Positions 53,050-61,526 of a DNA stretch of 64,000 nucleotides are shown piece after piece. The stretch covers positions 124,001-188,000 of the forward strand of contig CAVOGD010000003.1 of NCBI GenBank assembly GCA_963695155.1, given 5' to 3'. The DNA is from SG8-30 sp963695155 (GTDB taxonomy: Bacteria; Pseudomonadota; Gammaproteobacteria; Steroidobacterales; Steroidobacteraceae). The position numbers were made by a program, and so were the translations under genes. Positions within the stretch are counted from its first letter, which is position 1; the number at the start of each line of letters is the position of its first letter. The notes beneath the pieces are model-generated. The model was not told where the DNA came from. It worked only from the letters and a program-made list of their open reading frames with translations, and did not search any database.

Positions 53050-53540
53050 TCCTTCACCAGGCTGCGGACCAGGTCCGTGTAGGTCGCTTCGTCGCCGGGC
53101 TTGTAGCCGCGGTGCACGTGGCGCACGCGGCCTTGCCGGTCGATGAGCACCGAGCTGGGCATGCCCTGCACGCCGTACTGGGCGCTGACCAGGTTCTGCT
53201 GGTCGAAGAGGATCGGGAACGTGACCGGGACGCCCTCGAGCCACTGCTGCGCCATCGCGCTGTCCGGCTCGACGTTGACGCCCAGCAGCGTGAAGCCCAG
53301 CGGTTCGTACCGGGCGTGAATCTGCTCCAGCAGCGGCATTTCCTGCCGGCAGGGCCCGCACCAGGTCGCCCAGAAGTTGATCATGACCACCTGCCCGCGC
53401 AGGTCGGCCAGGCGCACGCTGCCGCCGCCGCGGGCCGGCAGCGAGAAGTCCGGTGCCGCGGTGGGCGCGCCCGCCACGGCCGGTGCGCCCGCCAGCAGCG
53501 CGGCGAGGGCCAGGGCGGCGGACCAGGTCGAGAAGCGCAT
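53046..53540 (-). CDS. TlpA/ResA-type periplasmic thiol oxidoreductase
   Basis: A 164-residue thioredoxin-fold protein with a Sec signal peptide (RFSTWSAALALAALLAGAPAVAG) and the redox pair Cys61-Cys64 in FWATWCGPCRQEMP. GVQGMPSSVLIDRQGRV carries the cis-Pro loop. It acts as a reductant in the oxidising periplasm. It lies upstream of the DUF4266 gene with ATGA coupling and 16 bases downstream of an outer-membrane barrel gene. A natural substrate is the GCGCN tail of the DUF4266 protein or the CxxCH proteins of this region, before heme attachment. Confidence 0.93.
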   Translation of the reverse strand: MRFSTWSAALALAALLAGAPAVAGAPTAAPDFSLPARGGGSVRLADLRGQVVMINFWATWCGPCRQEMPLLEQIHARYEPLGFTLLGVNVEPDSAMAQQWLEGVPVTFPILFDQQNLVSAQYGVQGMPSSVLIDRQGRVRHVHRGYKPGDEATYTDLVRSLVKE

Positions 53541-53556
53541 GTTTCATCCCCCCGGG

Positions 53557-54216
53557 TCAGAAGAAGGCGGTGAGGCCCAGCGTGAACTGCAGGTTGTGGG
53601 TCAGCTTCCTGGCGCCGAGCAGGTCGGTGTCGAAGGCGTGGTCACGCGCGTTGATGTGCAGCGCCAGCCAGTCCGTCACCAGCAGCCGGTAGCCGGCGCC
53701 CAGCACCACGGTGAACCGGTCGTCGCCGGCGAAACGCGTGCTGCCCGCGCCCAGCGTGAAGTACACGGCCGAGGGCATCGCCCGGCGGCCGCCGAAGAAC
53801 GCCTCGCCCGGCAGCGCGTTCCAGCCCACGGACAGGTCGTAGTAGGTGAACTGCCGCTCGCTGGCGGTGAGCAGGTCCACCGAGCCGCTCAGGTCCTCGT
53901 AGCTGGTGCGGCCCGCCTTGGCCGTGCCGAGGGTCGCCTCGGCGAACAGGTCCTCGGTGAAGTGGTAGGCGATGCGCCCGCCGTAGACGATGCTCGAGCC
54001 GAAGTCCTCGATGGAGATCGAGCCGATGAAGGCGCCGGCCTCGAAGTTCTCGCTGTCGATGGCGGCCGGCTTGACACGGCGCCGCTCGACGCTCGGCTCC
54101 ACGACCTGCGGCGTGCCGGTCGCGACCGTCGCGGATTCCTGAGCCCAGGCGCTGGCGCCGCCGAAGCCGGTCGCCGCGAGCCCGCTCAGAAGAAGTAGGT
54201 AAAGCCGACGGTCCAT
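53557..54216 (-). CDS. Outer-membrane beta-barrel protein (OmpA/OmpW-like size)
   Basis: A 219-residue barrel protein. Signal peptide MDRRLYLLLLSGLAATGFGG ... AWA, then a short periplasmic segment (VVEPSVERRRVKPAAID), strands such as FEAGAFIGSISIEDFGSSIVYGGRI and YVFTLG-type turns, ending FTLGLTAFF with terminal Phe. The start at 54216 has GAGGAG about eight bases upstream and lies inside the preceding gene, overlapping it by 31 bases. Function unknown; third barrel of this operon by position counted from DUF3570. Confidence 0.85.
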   Translation of the reverse strand: MDRRLYLLLLSGLAATGFGGASAWAQESATVATGTPQVVEPSVERRRVKPAAIDSENFEAGAFIGSISIEDFGSSIVYGGRIAYHFTEDLFAEATLGTAKAGRTSYEDLSGSVDLLTASERQFTYYDLSVGWNALPGEAFFGGRRAMPSAVYFTLGAGSTRFAGDDRFTVVLGAGYRLLVTDWLALHINARDHAFDTDLLGARKLTHNLQFTLGLTAFF

Positions 54217-54929
54217 TCGTCTATCTCCTCGTTGTCGTCGCGGCTCGTGAACACCACGTAGCGGCGGTACTCGCCCTGCAGCAGGAAGCGGTTGCTCAGG
54301 TAACCGCGCAGCCCGAAGCCCGCGTAGGCCGTCTGGTCGGTCCGGTCCTCGGACCGCACCAGCGTCGCCTTCGGCTCGATGTGCAGCACGCCGCCGCCGA
54401 TGCCCACGAACGGCGACACCCACCACTGCGGCATGAAGACGTGGGCGATGCCGACCGTGGCCAGCCAGCCGTCGGAGTAATTGCCGAGCAGGTGGGCGAC
54501 GTCCGCGCGCGCGTGCAGCGTCGGCGTGATGGCCCAGGCACCGTGGGCGGCGACCACGCTGGCGCCGCCGAAGTCGCCGGTGCCGATGCCGGCCTCCCAG
54601 CGATGGTCGAGGCGGCTCTCCGCCGACGGCCCGGGCAGGCGGGCAGGCTCGCCGGCCGGCGTCAGCGTCCGCTCCAGCTGGCGGCGGTTGACCCAGCCTT
54701 CAGTGCCGCTGCCGCCGCGGACCTTGATCCAGTCGGTGCGACGGCGCAGCAGTTCCACGGGCTCGCCGCGCTCGACGACGTGAAACACCGGGAAGCCGCG
54801 GCCGGGCCCGCTGCGAAACTCGAGGTACGGGTCCTGCACGACCACGCTCACGGCGCCGCTCGCGGCCGGCGCAGAGGCCGGCAGTAGCGGCCCCAGCAGC
54901 AGGGCAGCGGTCAGGAGAAAACGGATCAT
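54186..54929 (-). CDS. SH3-domain outer-membrane beta-barrel protein
   Basis: A 247-residue exported protein. After the signal (MIRFLLTAALLLGPLLPASAPAA) a bacterial SH3 domain is visible at about 28-90 (DPYLEFRSGPGRGFPVFHVV, EGWVNRRQLE), then a barrel: GWLATVGIAHVFMPQWWVSP, AYAGFGLRGYLSNRFLLQGEYRRYVVF, ending WTVGFTYFF with terminal Phe. SH3b domains bind peptidoglycan or peptides. It overlaps the downstream barrel gene by 31 bases and follows the CxxCH lipoprotein gene by 20 bases. Confidence 0.85.
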   Translation of the reverse strand: MIRFLLTAALLLGPLLPASAPAASGAVSVVVQDPYLEFRSGPGRGFPVFHVVERGEPVELLRRRTDWIKVRGGSGTEGWVNRRQLERTLTPAGEPARLPGPSAESRLDHRWEAGIGTGDFGGASVVAAHGAWAITPTLHARADVAHLLGNYSDGWLATVGIAHVFMPQWWVSPFVGIGGGVLHIEPKATLVRSEDRTDQTAYAGFGLRGYLSNRFLLQGEYRRYVVFTSRDDNEEIDEWTVGFTYFF

Positions 54930-54949
54930 GGCCTGATTGAAGATTCCGT

Positions 54950-57595
54950 CTAGTTGAGCGGCGCCAGGAAGGGATCGTTGAAGTATTGCGCCCCGATGTC
55001 CAGCCATTCTGAGACCAGCTTCAACTCGACGGCGGTCAATCGCCCCTCGTGATCGCCCCCGGGACCGAACTTTGAGACGAAGCGCACAGATCCGCGAGCA
55101 TTGCCCGCGCTCATGGAGGGCGGCACGCGCACGGGCGCGAACTGCGGCGCGCCGGTGACCGGATCGACACCGACCTGCACCAACCGGTCCCGCAGCACCC
55201 CGCCGGCCAGTTCCTGCTCGTTGTCGCCGGCCAGCAGTTCCCGGTAGGCGTGCAGGTGGTCCGGCTGGTCGCCAGACGGGCCGTCCGTCAGTTCCAGCTG
55301 GCCGGGCGGCACGCGCAACTGGCCGGCCGCATCGCGGTTCGAATGGCAACTCGTGCAGGTGTCGTCGGCGAGCACCGTGATGCCGTCAGCCGCCAGCGTG
55401 ATGCGCGGCTTGCTCCACAGCGGGTGGATGTGCGCCTCGTAGTGGATCGTCACGCGGCAGCCCGGCTGCCAGGCCGCGACGCAGTCGGGCCGGGTGGGCG
55501 CCGGCGTCTCGAGGTCCGCATAACGCCAGGCGAAACTGGCATCCGCCGCGCGGCCCGCGGTGGGCGGGTCCGTCCAGACGTCGTCGTAGACGATGTCCGC
55601 GGCCAGCCGCAGGGCTGCGCAGTCCGTCTGGCAGCTGATGCGCGCGCGCACCTGCGCCATGGTCTCGCCGAAGTCGGCGAAGAAGGCGGGGTTCGTGTTG
55701 GGGAAGGGCTGGCCGGTGCCGGTTGCGCCGGTGTTGGCGGCGGCGAACAGGTCGGAGCGGCCGTGCGACTGGCCGCTGTTGCGGTCGTGGCAGCCGTTGC
55801 AGCGCAGCTGTTCGCCCGGGCGCAGCTGCAGCCAGTTCTCGTGGCGCTGGCTGATGCGGCGTCCGTCGGCGTCCAGCACGGTGACTGCGAAGGGCACGTT
55901 GGCCGGCACCTTGACGCGCACCGAACCGTCCGGCTCGACCGCGGCGTAGCCGAGTATCTCCCGCATGCCGAACTGCGCGGTGACGCCGAAGGCGCTGTTG
56001 GCGAAGTCGAGGAAGTCGTCGTCGGGCAGGCTCACCGCCTTCTCGACGCGCAGGAAGCGGGCAGGGCGCTGCGCAGCGGTCGTCTGCCGCGGGTCCGACA
56101 GCGCCGCGAGCCCGCCCGGCGCCGTGTCCGCCCCGGCCAGGTCGTAGACGCTGCGGATGTCGAGGATGCCGACGCCCTCGGTCTCGAGGTCGGCGTCGTA
56201 GTCCAGGCCGGCCACTGCGTCGAGCAGCACCCGCGGCAGTGGCAGCGGCTGCAGCGCGACCACTTCCGTGTAGACGACGCCCTCGGCCGGCGTCACCACG
56301 GGCAGCTGCGTGCGCTGGCCGGGATCGTACATCCAGATGCCGTACAGCGGCGCGGCGGGCACCGCGGTACCGGTCGCCAGCCGGTCGCTGGTGCAGGGCA
56401 CGATGCGTCCGCCCTCGAACAGGCGGCACTGGGTCCAGCTCACGAGCAGGCGCCCCGTGCCGTCGCGCAGCGGGAACGCCGAGCTGTAGCGGCCGCCCGG
56501 TGACGGGCCGGCGATCGAACGGACGTCGTTGGCGGTTGCGGGGGTCTGCGCCGGGCCGCTCAGCACGCCGCGGTTCGGCAGGGTCGGCTGCGTGTTCTCG
56601 ACGTAGTCGGCCACGTCGATCTCGAGCAGCTGCCCGCCGAGTTCCGGGGCAAGGAACGGCTGCGCCAGCGCCAGCAGCGAACCGTTGGCCGCCTGGCGCG
56701 GCGCCAGGAAGTGCACGTCGCTGCCGTCGGTGCCGGTCGCGTGACTCTGTGCGCCGTAGAGGAGCTCGAGCTGCGAGCCATCCGGTCGCACGGTGTACAG
56801 GTTGATCTCGTTGTTCGGGCCCGCGTTCTCCCAGCGGCTGAAGACGACCCGGCCATCGTCCAGCACGGCCGGGGCGTTGTCGTGACTCTGGTTGAAGGAG
56901 ATCTGCCGCAGCGCCGAACCGTCCGCGTTCATGACGTGCAGCACGAAGGCCGGCTCCTGGCGATCTTCGTCCTGCGCGGCGAACTGCGGCTTGCCCTCGT
57001 CGAGCAGGGTGGCCCGCGACTGCCGCTGCCGCGTCGAGGTGAAGACGATCCGCCCGTCCGGCAGGTAGTGCGGCGCGCGGTCGTGGCCTTCCTCGGCGAT
57101 CAGGTCGGACTGGATGACCCGCCGCAGCAGCGGGGCCGCGGTGTCGTATTCCCAGATGTTCCAGGTCGGCTGGTCCTCCTCGTCGGCGCCGACGATCATC
57201 GGCTCGCGCAGCGCGAAGACCAGCCTGGTCCCGTCGTACGACGCCGAGACGTCGCGTACGTCGCCGGCGCCCAGGGTGATTGCGGCGGTGACGTTGAGGT
57301 CGGCAGCGGTGGGCGAGGCGCGCTCGCGCACGAACAGGTCCGCGCCCGGCTGGAACGCCACCAGCCGGCGCGCGTCGGGCGCCTGGGACCCGGCGGCCGG
57401 CACGGGCCGCTTGACGTAGGCGATCGGAAAGTCGAGCACGACCGGATCCGGACCCTGGCCGCCGCCGATCGAAAGACTGCCGCTGCCGCCGCCGTCGCTG
57501 CTCGTGCAGCCCGCGGCCATCGCGAGCAGCGCAACGGCCACGACGAGGCTGCGTGGCCAGGACTCGGCGGCGGCATTCCGCACCAGTTCGTACAT
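54950..57595 (-). CDS. HzsA-related lipoprotein with two CxxCH sites
   Basis: An 881-residue lipoprotein (lipobox Cys30 in LLAMAAGC). The first 450 residues carry TolB/WD40-like strands typical of beta-propellers (HYLPDGRIVFTSTRQRQS, VMNADGSALRQISFNQSHDN, DGRVVFSRWENAGPNNEINL). CNGCH near residue 598 (after LRPGEQLRCNGCHDRN) and CTSCH near 746 (DDTCTSCHSNRD) are heme c attachment sites. The combination matches proteins annotated as HzsA-related, after the hydrazine synthase alpha subunit; hydrazine chemistry is not implied. It is first of six minus-strand genes. The start has AGGG eight bases upstream. Confidence 0.85.
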   Translation of the reverse strand: MYELVRNAAAESWPRSLVVAVALLAMAAGCTSSDGGGSGSLSIGGGQGPDPVVLDFPIAYVKRPVPAAGSQAPDARRLVAFQPGADLFVRERASPTAADLNVTAAITLGAGDVRDVSASYDGTRLVFALREPMIVGADEEDQPTWNIWEYDTAAPLLRRVIQSDLIAEEGHDRAPHYLPDGRIVFTSTRQRQSRATLLDEGKPQFAAQDEDRQEPAFVLHVMNADGSALRQISFNQSHDNAPAVLDDGRVVFSRWENAGPNNEINLYTVRPDGSQLELLYGAQSHATGTDGSDVHFLAPRQAANGSLLALAQPFLAPELGGQLLEIDVADYVENTQPTLPNRGVLSGPAQTPATANDVRSIAGPSPGGRYSSAFPLRDGTGRLLVSWTQCRLFEGGRIVPCTSDRLATGTAVPAAPLYGIWMYDPGQRTQLPVVTPAEGVVYTEVVALQPLPLPRVLLDAVAGLDYDADLETEGVGILDIRSVYDLAGADTAPGGLAALSDPRQTTAAQRPARFLRVEKAVSLPDDDFLDFANSAFGVTAQFGMREILGYAAVEPDGSVRVKVPANVPFAVTVLDADGRRISQRHENWLQLRPGEQLRCNGCHDRNSGQSHGRSDLFAAANTGATGTGQPFPNTNPAFFADFGETMAQVRARISCQTDCAALRLAADIVYDDVWTDPPTAGRAADASFAWRYADLETPAPTRPDCVAAWQPGCRVTIHYEAHIHPLWSKPRITLAADGITVLADDTCTSCHSNRDAAGQLRVPPGQLELTDGPSGDQPDHLHAYRELLAGDNEQELAGGVLRDRLVQVGVDPVTGAPQFAPVRVPPSMSAGNARGSVRFVSKFGPGGDHEGRLTAVELKLVSEWLDIGAQYFNDPFLAPLN

Positions 57596-57701
57596 CCGGG
57601 AACCCTCTCAATTGGCGTCAGCGCGGTGCGCACCCCGCGTGCACAGGCGCGGCCACTTTCTCTCACATGCCGCGCGCGTCTCCATGGGTCGCGTCGGGTT
57701 A

Positions 57702-57717
57702 TGTGAGGAGCCTCACA
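57702..57717. promoter_or_regulatory. CRP-family operator 1
   Basis: TGTGA-GGAGCC-TCACA, a perfect match to the CRP/Vfr consensus TGTGA-N6-TCACA, in the divergent region between the 881-residue lipoprotein gene (start 57595) and the CxxCH gene (start 57833). Its centre is about 114 bp from the first start and 123 bp from the second. Confidence 0.85.
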
Positions 57718-57731
57718 AAAAGGCCCGCTTG

Positions 57732-57747
57732 TGTGAGCGCCATCACA
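57732..57747. promoter_or_regulatory. CRP-family operator 2
   Basis: TGTGA-GCGCCA-TCACA, again a perfect palindrome, with its centre exactly 30 bp from operator 1, close to three helical turns. Same-face binding of two dimers is possible. FNR (TTGAT-N4-ATCAA) is a poorer match. Confidence 0.85.
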
Positions 57748-57832
57748 GATCGGTGCACGGCGCTTGGCGGCGATCCCGCGGCAATCCACATTGCGCCGTG
57801 GGGTTCGCTGTGGCGTGACGGGAGATCGCGAG

Positions 57833-59029
57833 ATGTGGACTGAATCCAAGGTCACCGACCGGCGCCGTGCTGCGTGCATCGGCCACGCAATCGTGCTGGC
57901 CTGCGCCGCACTGGCACTGCTGCAGCCGCAGCTCGCGCTCGCCGACGCGCGCAGCCAGGCGAAGCGCATGCACGACCGCCTGGCCGGCGTGCCGCCCACG
58001 GCGGCGGTGCTGGACGGCATGGCGGCCGACCTGGCCGCCGGCCGCAGCATGGATGCCGCCGACACGGCGATGCAGAACCGGGCCTTCTACGACGTCACGC
58101 TGAAGAACTTCGCGATGCCATGGACCAATCGCGACCAGACGGTCTTTGCGCCGCTCAACGACTACGTGGCGACGGTGATCGGCATGGTGCGCGACGACGT
58201 GCCGTTCAACCTGCTGCTGTCGGAGGACATTCTCTACGTCGGGCCCGGCGGTGGCGGGATCCCGGCGTTCTCGGCCTCGAACAATGCCCACTACGAGGCG
58301 CTCGAGTCGAACGGCGTGAACCTGCGGGATGCGCTGGTGCGCAGGACGCAGTCGTCCCTCACCGGCCTGCCGCCCGGCGCGACGGCCGGCGTCATGACCA
58401 CGCGTGCGGCGGCGGAGGCGTTCTTCGTGGCCGGCACCAACCGCGCGATGTTCCGCTACACGCTCATGAACCACCTGTGCGTGGATCTCGAGCAGGTGCA
58501 GGACCCGACGCGCCCGCCGGACCGCATCCGCCAGGACGTGAGCCGCAGCCCGGGCGGGGACAGCCGCCTGTTCATGAACAACTGCGTGGCCTGCCATGCC
58601 GGCATGGATCCGCTGGCGCAGGCGTTCGCCTATTACGACTACGACGAGGCTGCCGGCCACCTGGTGTACACCGCCGGTCAGGTGCGGCCCAAGTACTTCA
58701 ACAACCGGGACACGTTCCGGCCCGGCTACTCCACGCCGGACGACAGCTGGGACAACTACTGGCGTCACGGCCGCAACGCGCTGCTCGGCTGGGACGCCGC
58801 GCTGCCGGGCACGGGGCAGGGCGCGAAGTCCATGGGCCGCGAGCTGGCGGGTACCGACAGGTTCGCGCGCTGCCAGGTCGAGAAGGTGTTCCGCAATGTC
58901 TGCTTCCGTCCGCCCAGCGATGCCGAGGACCGGGCGCGCGTGGACGCGATGACGACATCATTCAAGTCGAACGGGTACCGGCTGAAGCGAGTGTTCGCCG
59001 AAGCCGCGACCTACTGCATGGGTGAGTAG
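57833..59029 (+). CDS. Exported CxxCH protein with DUF1588-like CHxxMDP motif
   Basis: A 398-residue Sec-exported protein. Signal: RRRAACIGHAIVLACAALALLQPQLALA. A single heme c site CVACH at about residue 251 lies in FMNNCVACHAGMDPLAQAFAYYDYDE; the CxxCHxxMDPxxxAxxxxD pattern is that of DUF1588 cytochrome-type domains known from Planctomycetes. The rest (LNDYVATVIGMVRDDVPFNLLLSEDILYVG) resembles the helical neighbours of such domains. ATG 57833 follows GGGAG by about nine bases. It heads a plus-strand operon, nine bases from the next gene, and is divergent from the HzsA-related operon. Confidence 0.82.
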   Translation: MWTESKVTDRRRAACIGHAIVLACAALALLQPQLALADARSQAKRMHDRLAGVPPTAAVLDGMAADLAAGRSMDAADTAMQNRAFYDVTLKNFAMPWTNRDQTVFAPLNDYVATVIGMVRDDVPFNLLLSEDILYVGPGGGGIPAFSASNNAHYEALESNGVNLRDALVRRTQSSLTGLPPGATAGVMTTRAAAEAFFVAGTNRAMFRYTLMNHLCVDLEQVQDPTRPPDRIRQDVSRSPGGDSRLFMNNCVACHAGMDPLAQAFAYYDYDEAAGHLVYTAGQVRPKYFNNRDTFRPGYSTPDDSWDNYWRHGRNALLGWDAALPGTGQGAKSMGRELAGTDRFARCQVEKVFRNVCFRPPSDAEDRARVDAMTTSFKSNGYRLKRVFAEAATYCMGE

Positions 59030-59038
59030 GAGAACGTC

Positions 59039-61492
59039 ATGAGTACCGCCCGTTCACGATCCCTGCTGACCCGGGTCCTCGCCACCTGCGGCGTGCTCGC
59101 CCTGCTGGGCGGCTGCGGCGGTGGCGCCGAGACGGTGCAGAACCCCGTCACCTCGGGCGGCGCCCCGGCGACCTACAGCGGCCCGCCGCCGGCCACCGCC
59201 GACGTGCAGGCGTTCAAGCTCAACGTCTGGGACAACCTGAAGGCCACCAACCGCTGCGGGCAGTGCCACGTGGCAGGCGGCCAGGCTCCGCAGTTCGTGC
59301 GCCAGGACGACATCAACCTGGCCTACGCTGCCGCCAACGGCGTCGTCACGCTCAGCGCGCCGCGCGACTCGCGCATGGTCACCAGGGTGGCGGGCGGCCA
59401 CAACTGCTGGCTGGCCAGCGCCGCGGCCTGCGGAGACATCCTTACGACGTGGATCTCGAACTGGGCCGGCGCGTCCGCCGCGGCCGGCGGCGGCGTCGAG
59501 CTGCAGGCTCCGCCCAGCCGTGATCCTGGCGCGAGCCGCCGCTTCCCGGCCGGCCCGGCGCTGTTCGCGACCACGGTCTACCCGGTGGTCGAGCAGTACT
59601 GCTCCCGCTGCCATGCGCCGAGCGCGACGAACTCGCGGTCGCCGTTCTTCGCATCGAGCGACCTGGACGAGGCGTATGCCGCCGCGCGCATCACGATCAA
59701 CCTCGACACGCCGGCGCTGTCGCGCCTGGTCGAGCGCCTGCGCAACGAGTTCCACAACTGCTGGAGCGACTGCGCCGCGAATTCCGACCAGATGGAGGCG
59801 GCGATCGCCGCGTTCGCGGGCGCGATCCCGCCGACCGTGGTGGACCCGTCGCTGGTGCTGTCGAAGGCGCTCACGCTGTACGACGGCACCGTGGCCAGCG
59901 GCGGCAACCGTTACCGGGCGAACATGATCGGCCTGTGGGAGTTCAAGACGGGCCGCGGTACGTTCGCCTACGACACCAGCGGCGTCGAGCCGGCGCTGAA
60001 CCTGAGCCTGTCGGGCGACGTGGCCTGGGTCGGCGGCTGGGGCATCAACGTGCGTGCCGGCAAGGCCCAGGGATCCACCACCGCCAGCCGCAAGCTGCAC
60101 AACCTGATCCGCAGCACCGGCGAGTACTCGATCGAGGCATGGGTGGCGCCGGGCAACGTCGTGCAGGAGAACGCCCGCATCGTTTCCTACTCGGGCGGGA
60201 CGGCCACCCGCAACTTCATGCTGGGCCAGACGCTGTACAGCTACGACTTCTACAACCGCTCGAGTACCACCAACCAGGCCGGCGACCCGCGGCTCACGAC
60301 CGCGGCCGCCGACGAGGACCTGCAGGCGACGCTGCAGCACGTCGTGGCGACCTATGACCCCGTCAACGGCCGCCGCCTGTACGTGAACGGCGAGTTCACC
60401 GCGGACGTGGACCCGGTGGGCGGCGGCACGCTGGCGGACTGGGACGACACCTTCGCCTTCGTGCTGGGCAACGAGGTGTCCGGCGGCCAGCAGTTCCAGG
60501 GCATCTTCCGGCTGGTCGCGGTCTACAACCGCGCGCTCACGCCGGCGCAGATCAACCAGAACTTCCAGGCCGGGGTCGGCGAGAAGTTCTACCTGCTGTT
60601 CGCCGTGAGCCACCTTATCAGCATGCCGCAGGCGTACATCATGTTCGAGGTCAGCCAGCTCGACAGCTACGCCTACCTGTTCGACAAGCCGACCTTCATC
60701 AGCCTCGACCCGGCCGCGACGCCGGGCAGCATCCCGCTGGCCGGCATGCGCATCGGCATCAACGGCGTGGAAGCGGAGGTCGGGCAGGCGTACCGTCCGC
60801 TCGACACCGCCGTGACGGACTCGCTGTACGGGCCGCTGGGCCAGCCCCTGTCCACCGTGGGCACCGTGATCGGCATCGAGAAGGGCCCGGCCGCGGACGA
60901 GTTCTTCCTCACCTTCGACGTGCTCGGCAGCCACCGCAACGTGCGCACCGACCCGGTGCCGCTGGCGCCGGGCCCGCCGCCCGCGGTGCCGCGCGCCCCG
61001 GACGTGGGCCTGCGGGTCTTCGAGGAGATCAACGCGACCATGTCCGAGCTGACCGGCGTGAGCCGCACGCGGCCCGCGGTGCGGTCCACCTACGAACAGG
61101 TCAAGCAGGCCCTGCCGACCATCGAGAGCATCGACACCTTCGTGTCGGCGCACCCGGTGGCGGTGGCGCAGCTGGCGATCCAGTACTGCGACGCGCTGGT
61201 CGAGGACCCCGTCGCCAGGACCGCCTACTTCCCGGGATTCGTCTTCGGCGCGAGTCCCCCCGTGGCGTTCAATCCCGCCGGCCGCGGGATCGTGCTGGAC
61301 GCGCTGGTCGGCCGCATGATGGCGCAGAACGTGATGACGGAGCCGGCCGTCGGCGAGGTGCGCGGCGAGCTGGACAATCTCATCACGCGGCTCGCGGCCT
61401 GCGGCGGCAGTTGCCCGGCCGGCCGCACGGAGACGATCGTGAAGGCGAGCTGCGCGGCGCTGCTGGGCAGCGCCGTCACCCTGGTGCACTGA
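59039..61492 (+). CDS. LamG lipoprotein with duplicated CxxCH/HNCW domain
   Basis: An 817-residue lipoprotein (lipobox LLGGC, Cys26). Two tandem copies of one domain are visible: CGQCH at 73-77 with HNCW at 121-124, and CSRCH at 188-192 with HNCW at 239-242. Between them both copies carry DxAYAAA ... SRxVxR. A LamG/concanavalin-like domain follows at about 290-520 (YSIEAWVAPGNVVQENARIVS, HVVATYDPVNGRRLYVNGEF, VYNRALTPAQINQNF), then an Asp/Gly-rich C-terminal part of unknown fold. It probably binds sugar or protein through LamG and passes electrons through the hemes; unproved. Second gene of the plus-strand operon. Confidence 0.85.
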   Translation: MSTARSRSLLTRVLATCGVLALLGGCGGGAETVQNPVTSGGAPATYSGPPPATADVQAFKLNVWDNLKATNRCGQCHVAGGQAPQFVRQDDINLAYAAANGVVTLSAPRDSRMVTRVAGGHNCWLASAAACGDILTTWISNWAGASAAAGGGVELQAPPSRDPGASRRFPAGPALFATTVYPVVEQYCSRCHAPSATNSRSPFFASSDLDEAYAAARITINLDTPALSRLVERLRNEFHNCWSDCAANSDQMEAAIAAFAGAIPPTVVDPSLVLSKALTLYDGTVASGGNRYRANMIGLWEFKTGRGTFAYDTSGVEPALNLSLSGDVAWVGGWGINVRAGKAQGSTTASRKLHNLIRSTGEYSIEAWVAPGNVVQENARIVSYSGGTATRNFMLGQTLYSYDFYNRSSTTNQAGDPRLTTAAADEDLQATLQHVVATYDPVNGRRLYVNGEFTADVDPVGGGTLADWDDTFAFVLGNEVSGGQQFQGIFRLVAVYNRALTPAQINQNFQAGVGEKFYLLFAVSHLISMPQAYIMFEVSQLDSYAYLFDKPTFISLDPAATPGSIPLAGMRIGINGVEAEVGQAYRPLDTAVTDSLYGPLGQPLSTVGTVIGIEKGPAADEFFLTFDVLGSHRNVRTDPVPLAPGPPPAVPRAPDVGLRVFEEINATMSELTGVSRTRPAVRSTYEQVKQALPTIESIDTFVSAHPVAVAQLAIQYCDALVEDPVARTAYFPGFVFGASPPVAFNPAGRGIVLDALVGRMMAQNVMTEPAVGEVRGELDNLITRLAACGGSCPAGRTETIVKASCAALLGSAVTLVH

Positions 61493-61526
61493 CCGTGGCC
61501 ACGCGCCGCGACCCCGAGGTAGGAAC

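Noticed and set aside
54950..57595. Hydrazine synthase and anammox metabolism
   Set aside because: HzsA-related lipoproteins are widespread; no HzsB, HzsC or hydrazine dehydrogenase genes are near, and the host is a gammaproteobacterium by synteny.
57702..57747. FNR boxes
   Set aside because: The half-sites are TGTGA with a 6 bp gap, not TTGAT with a 4 bp gap.
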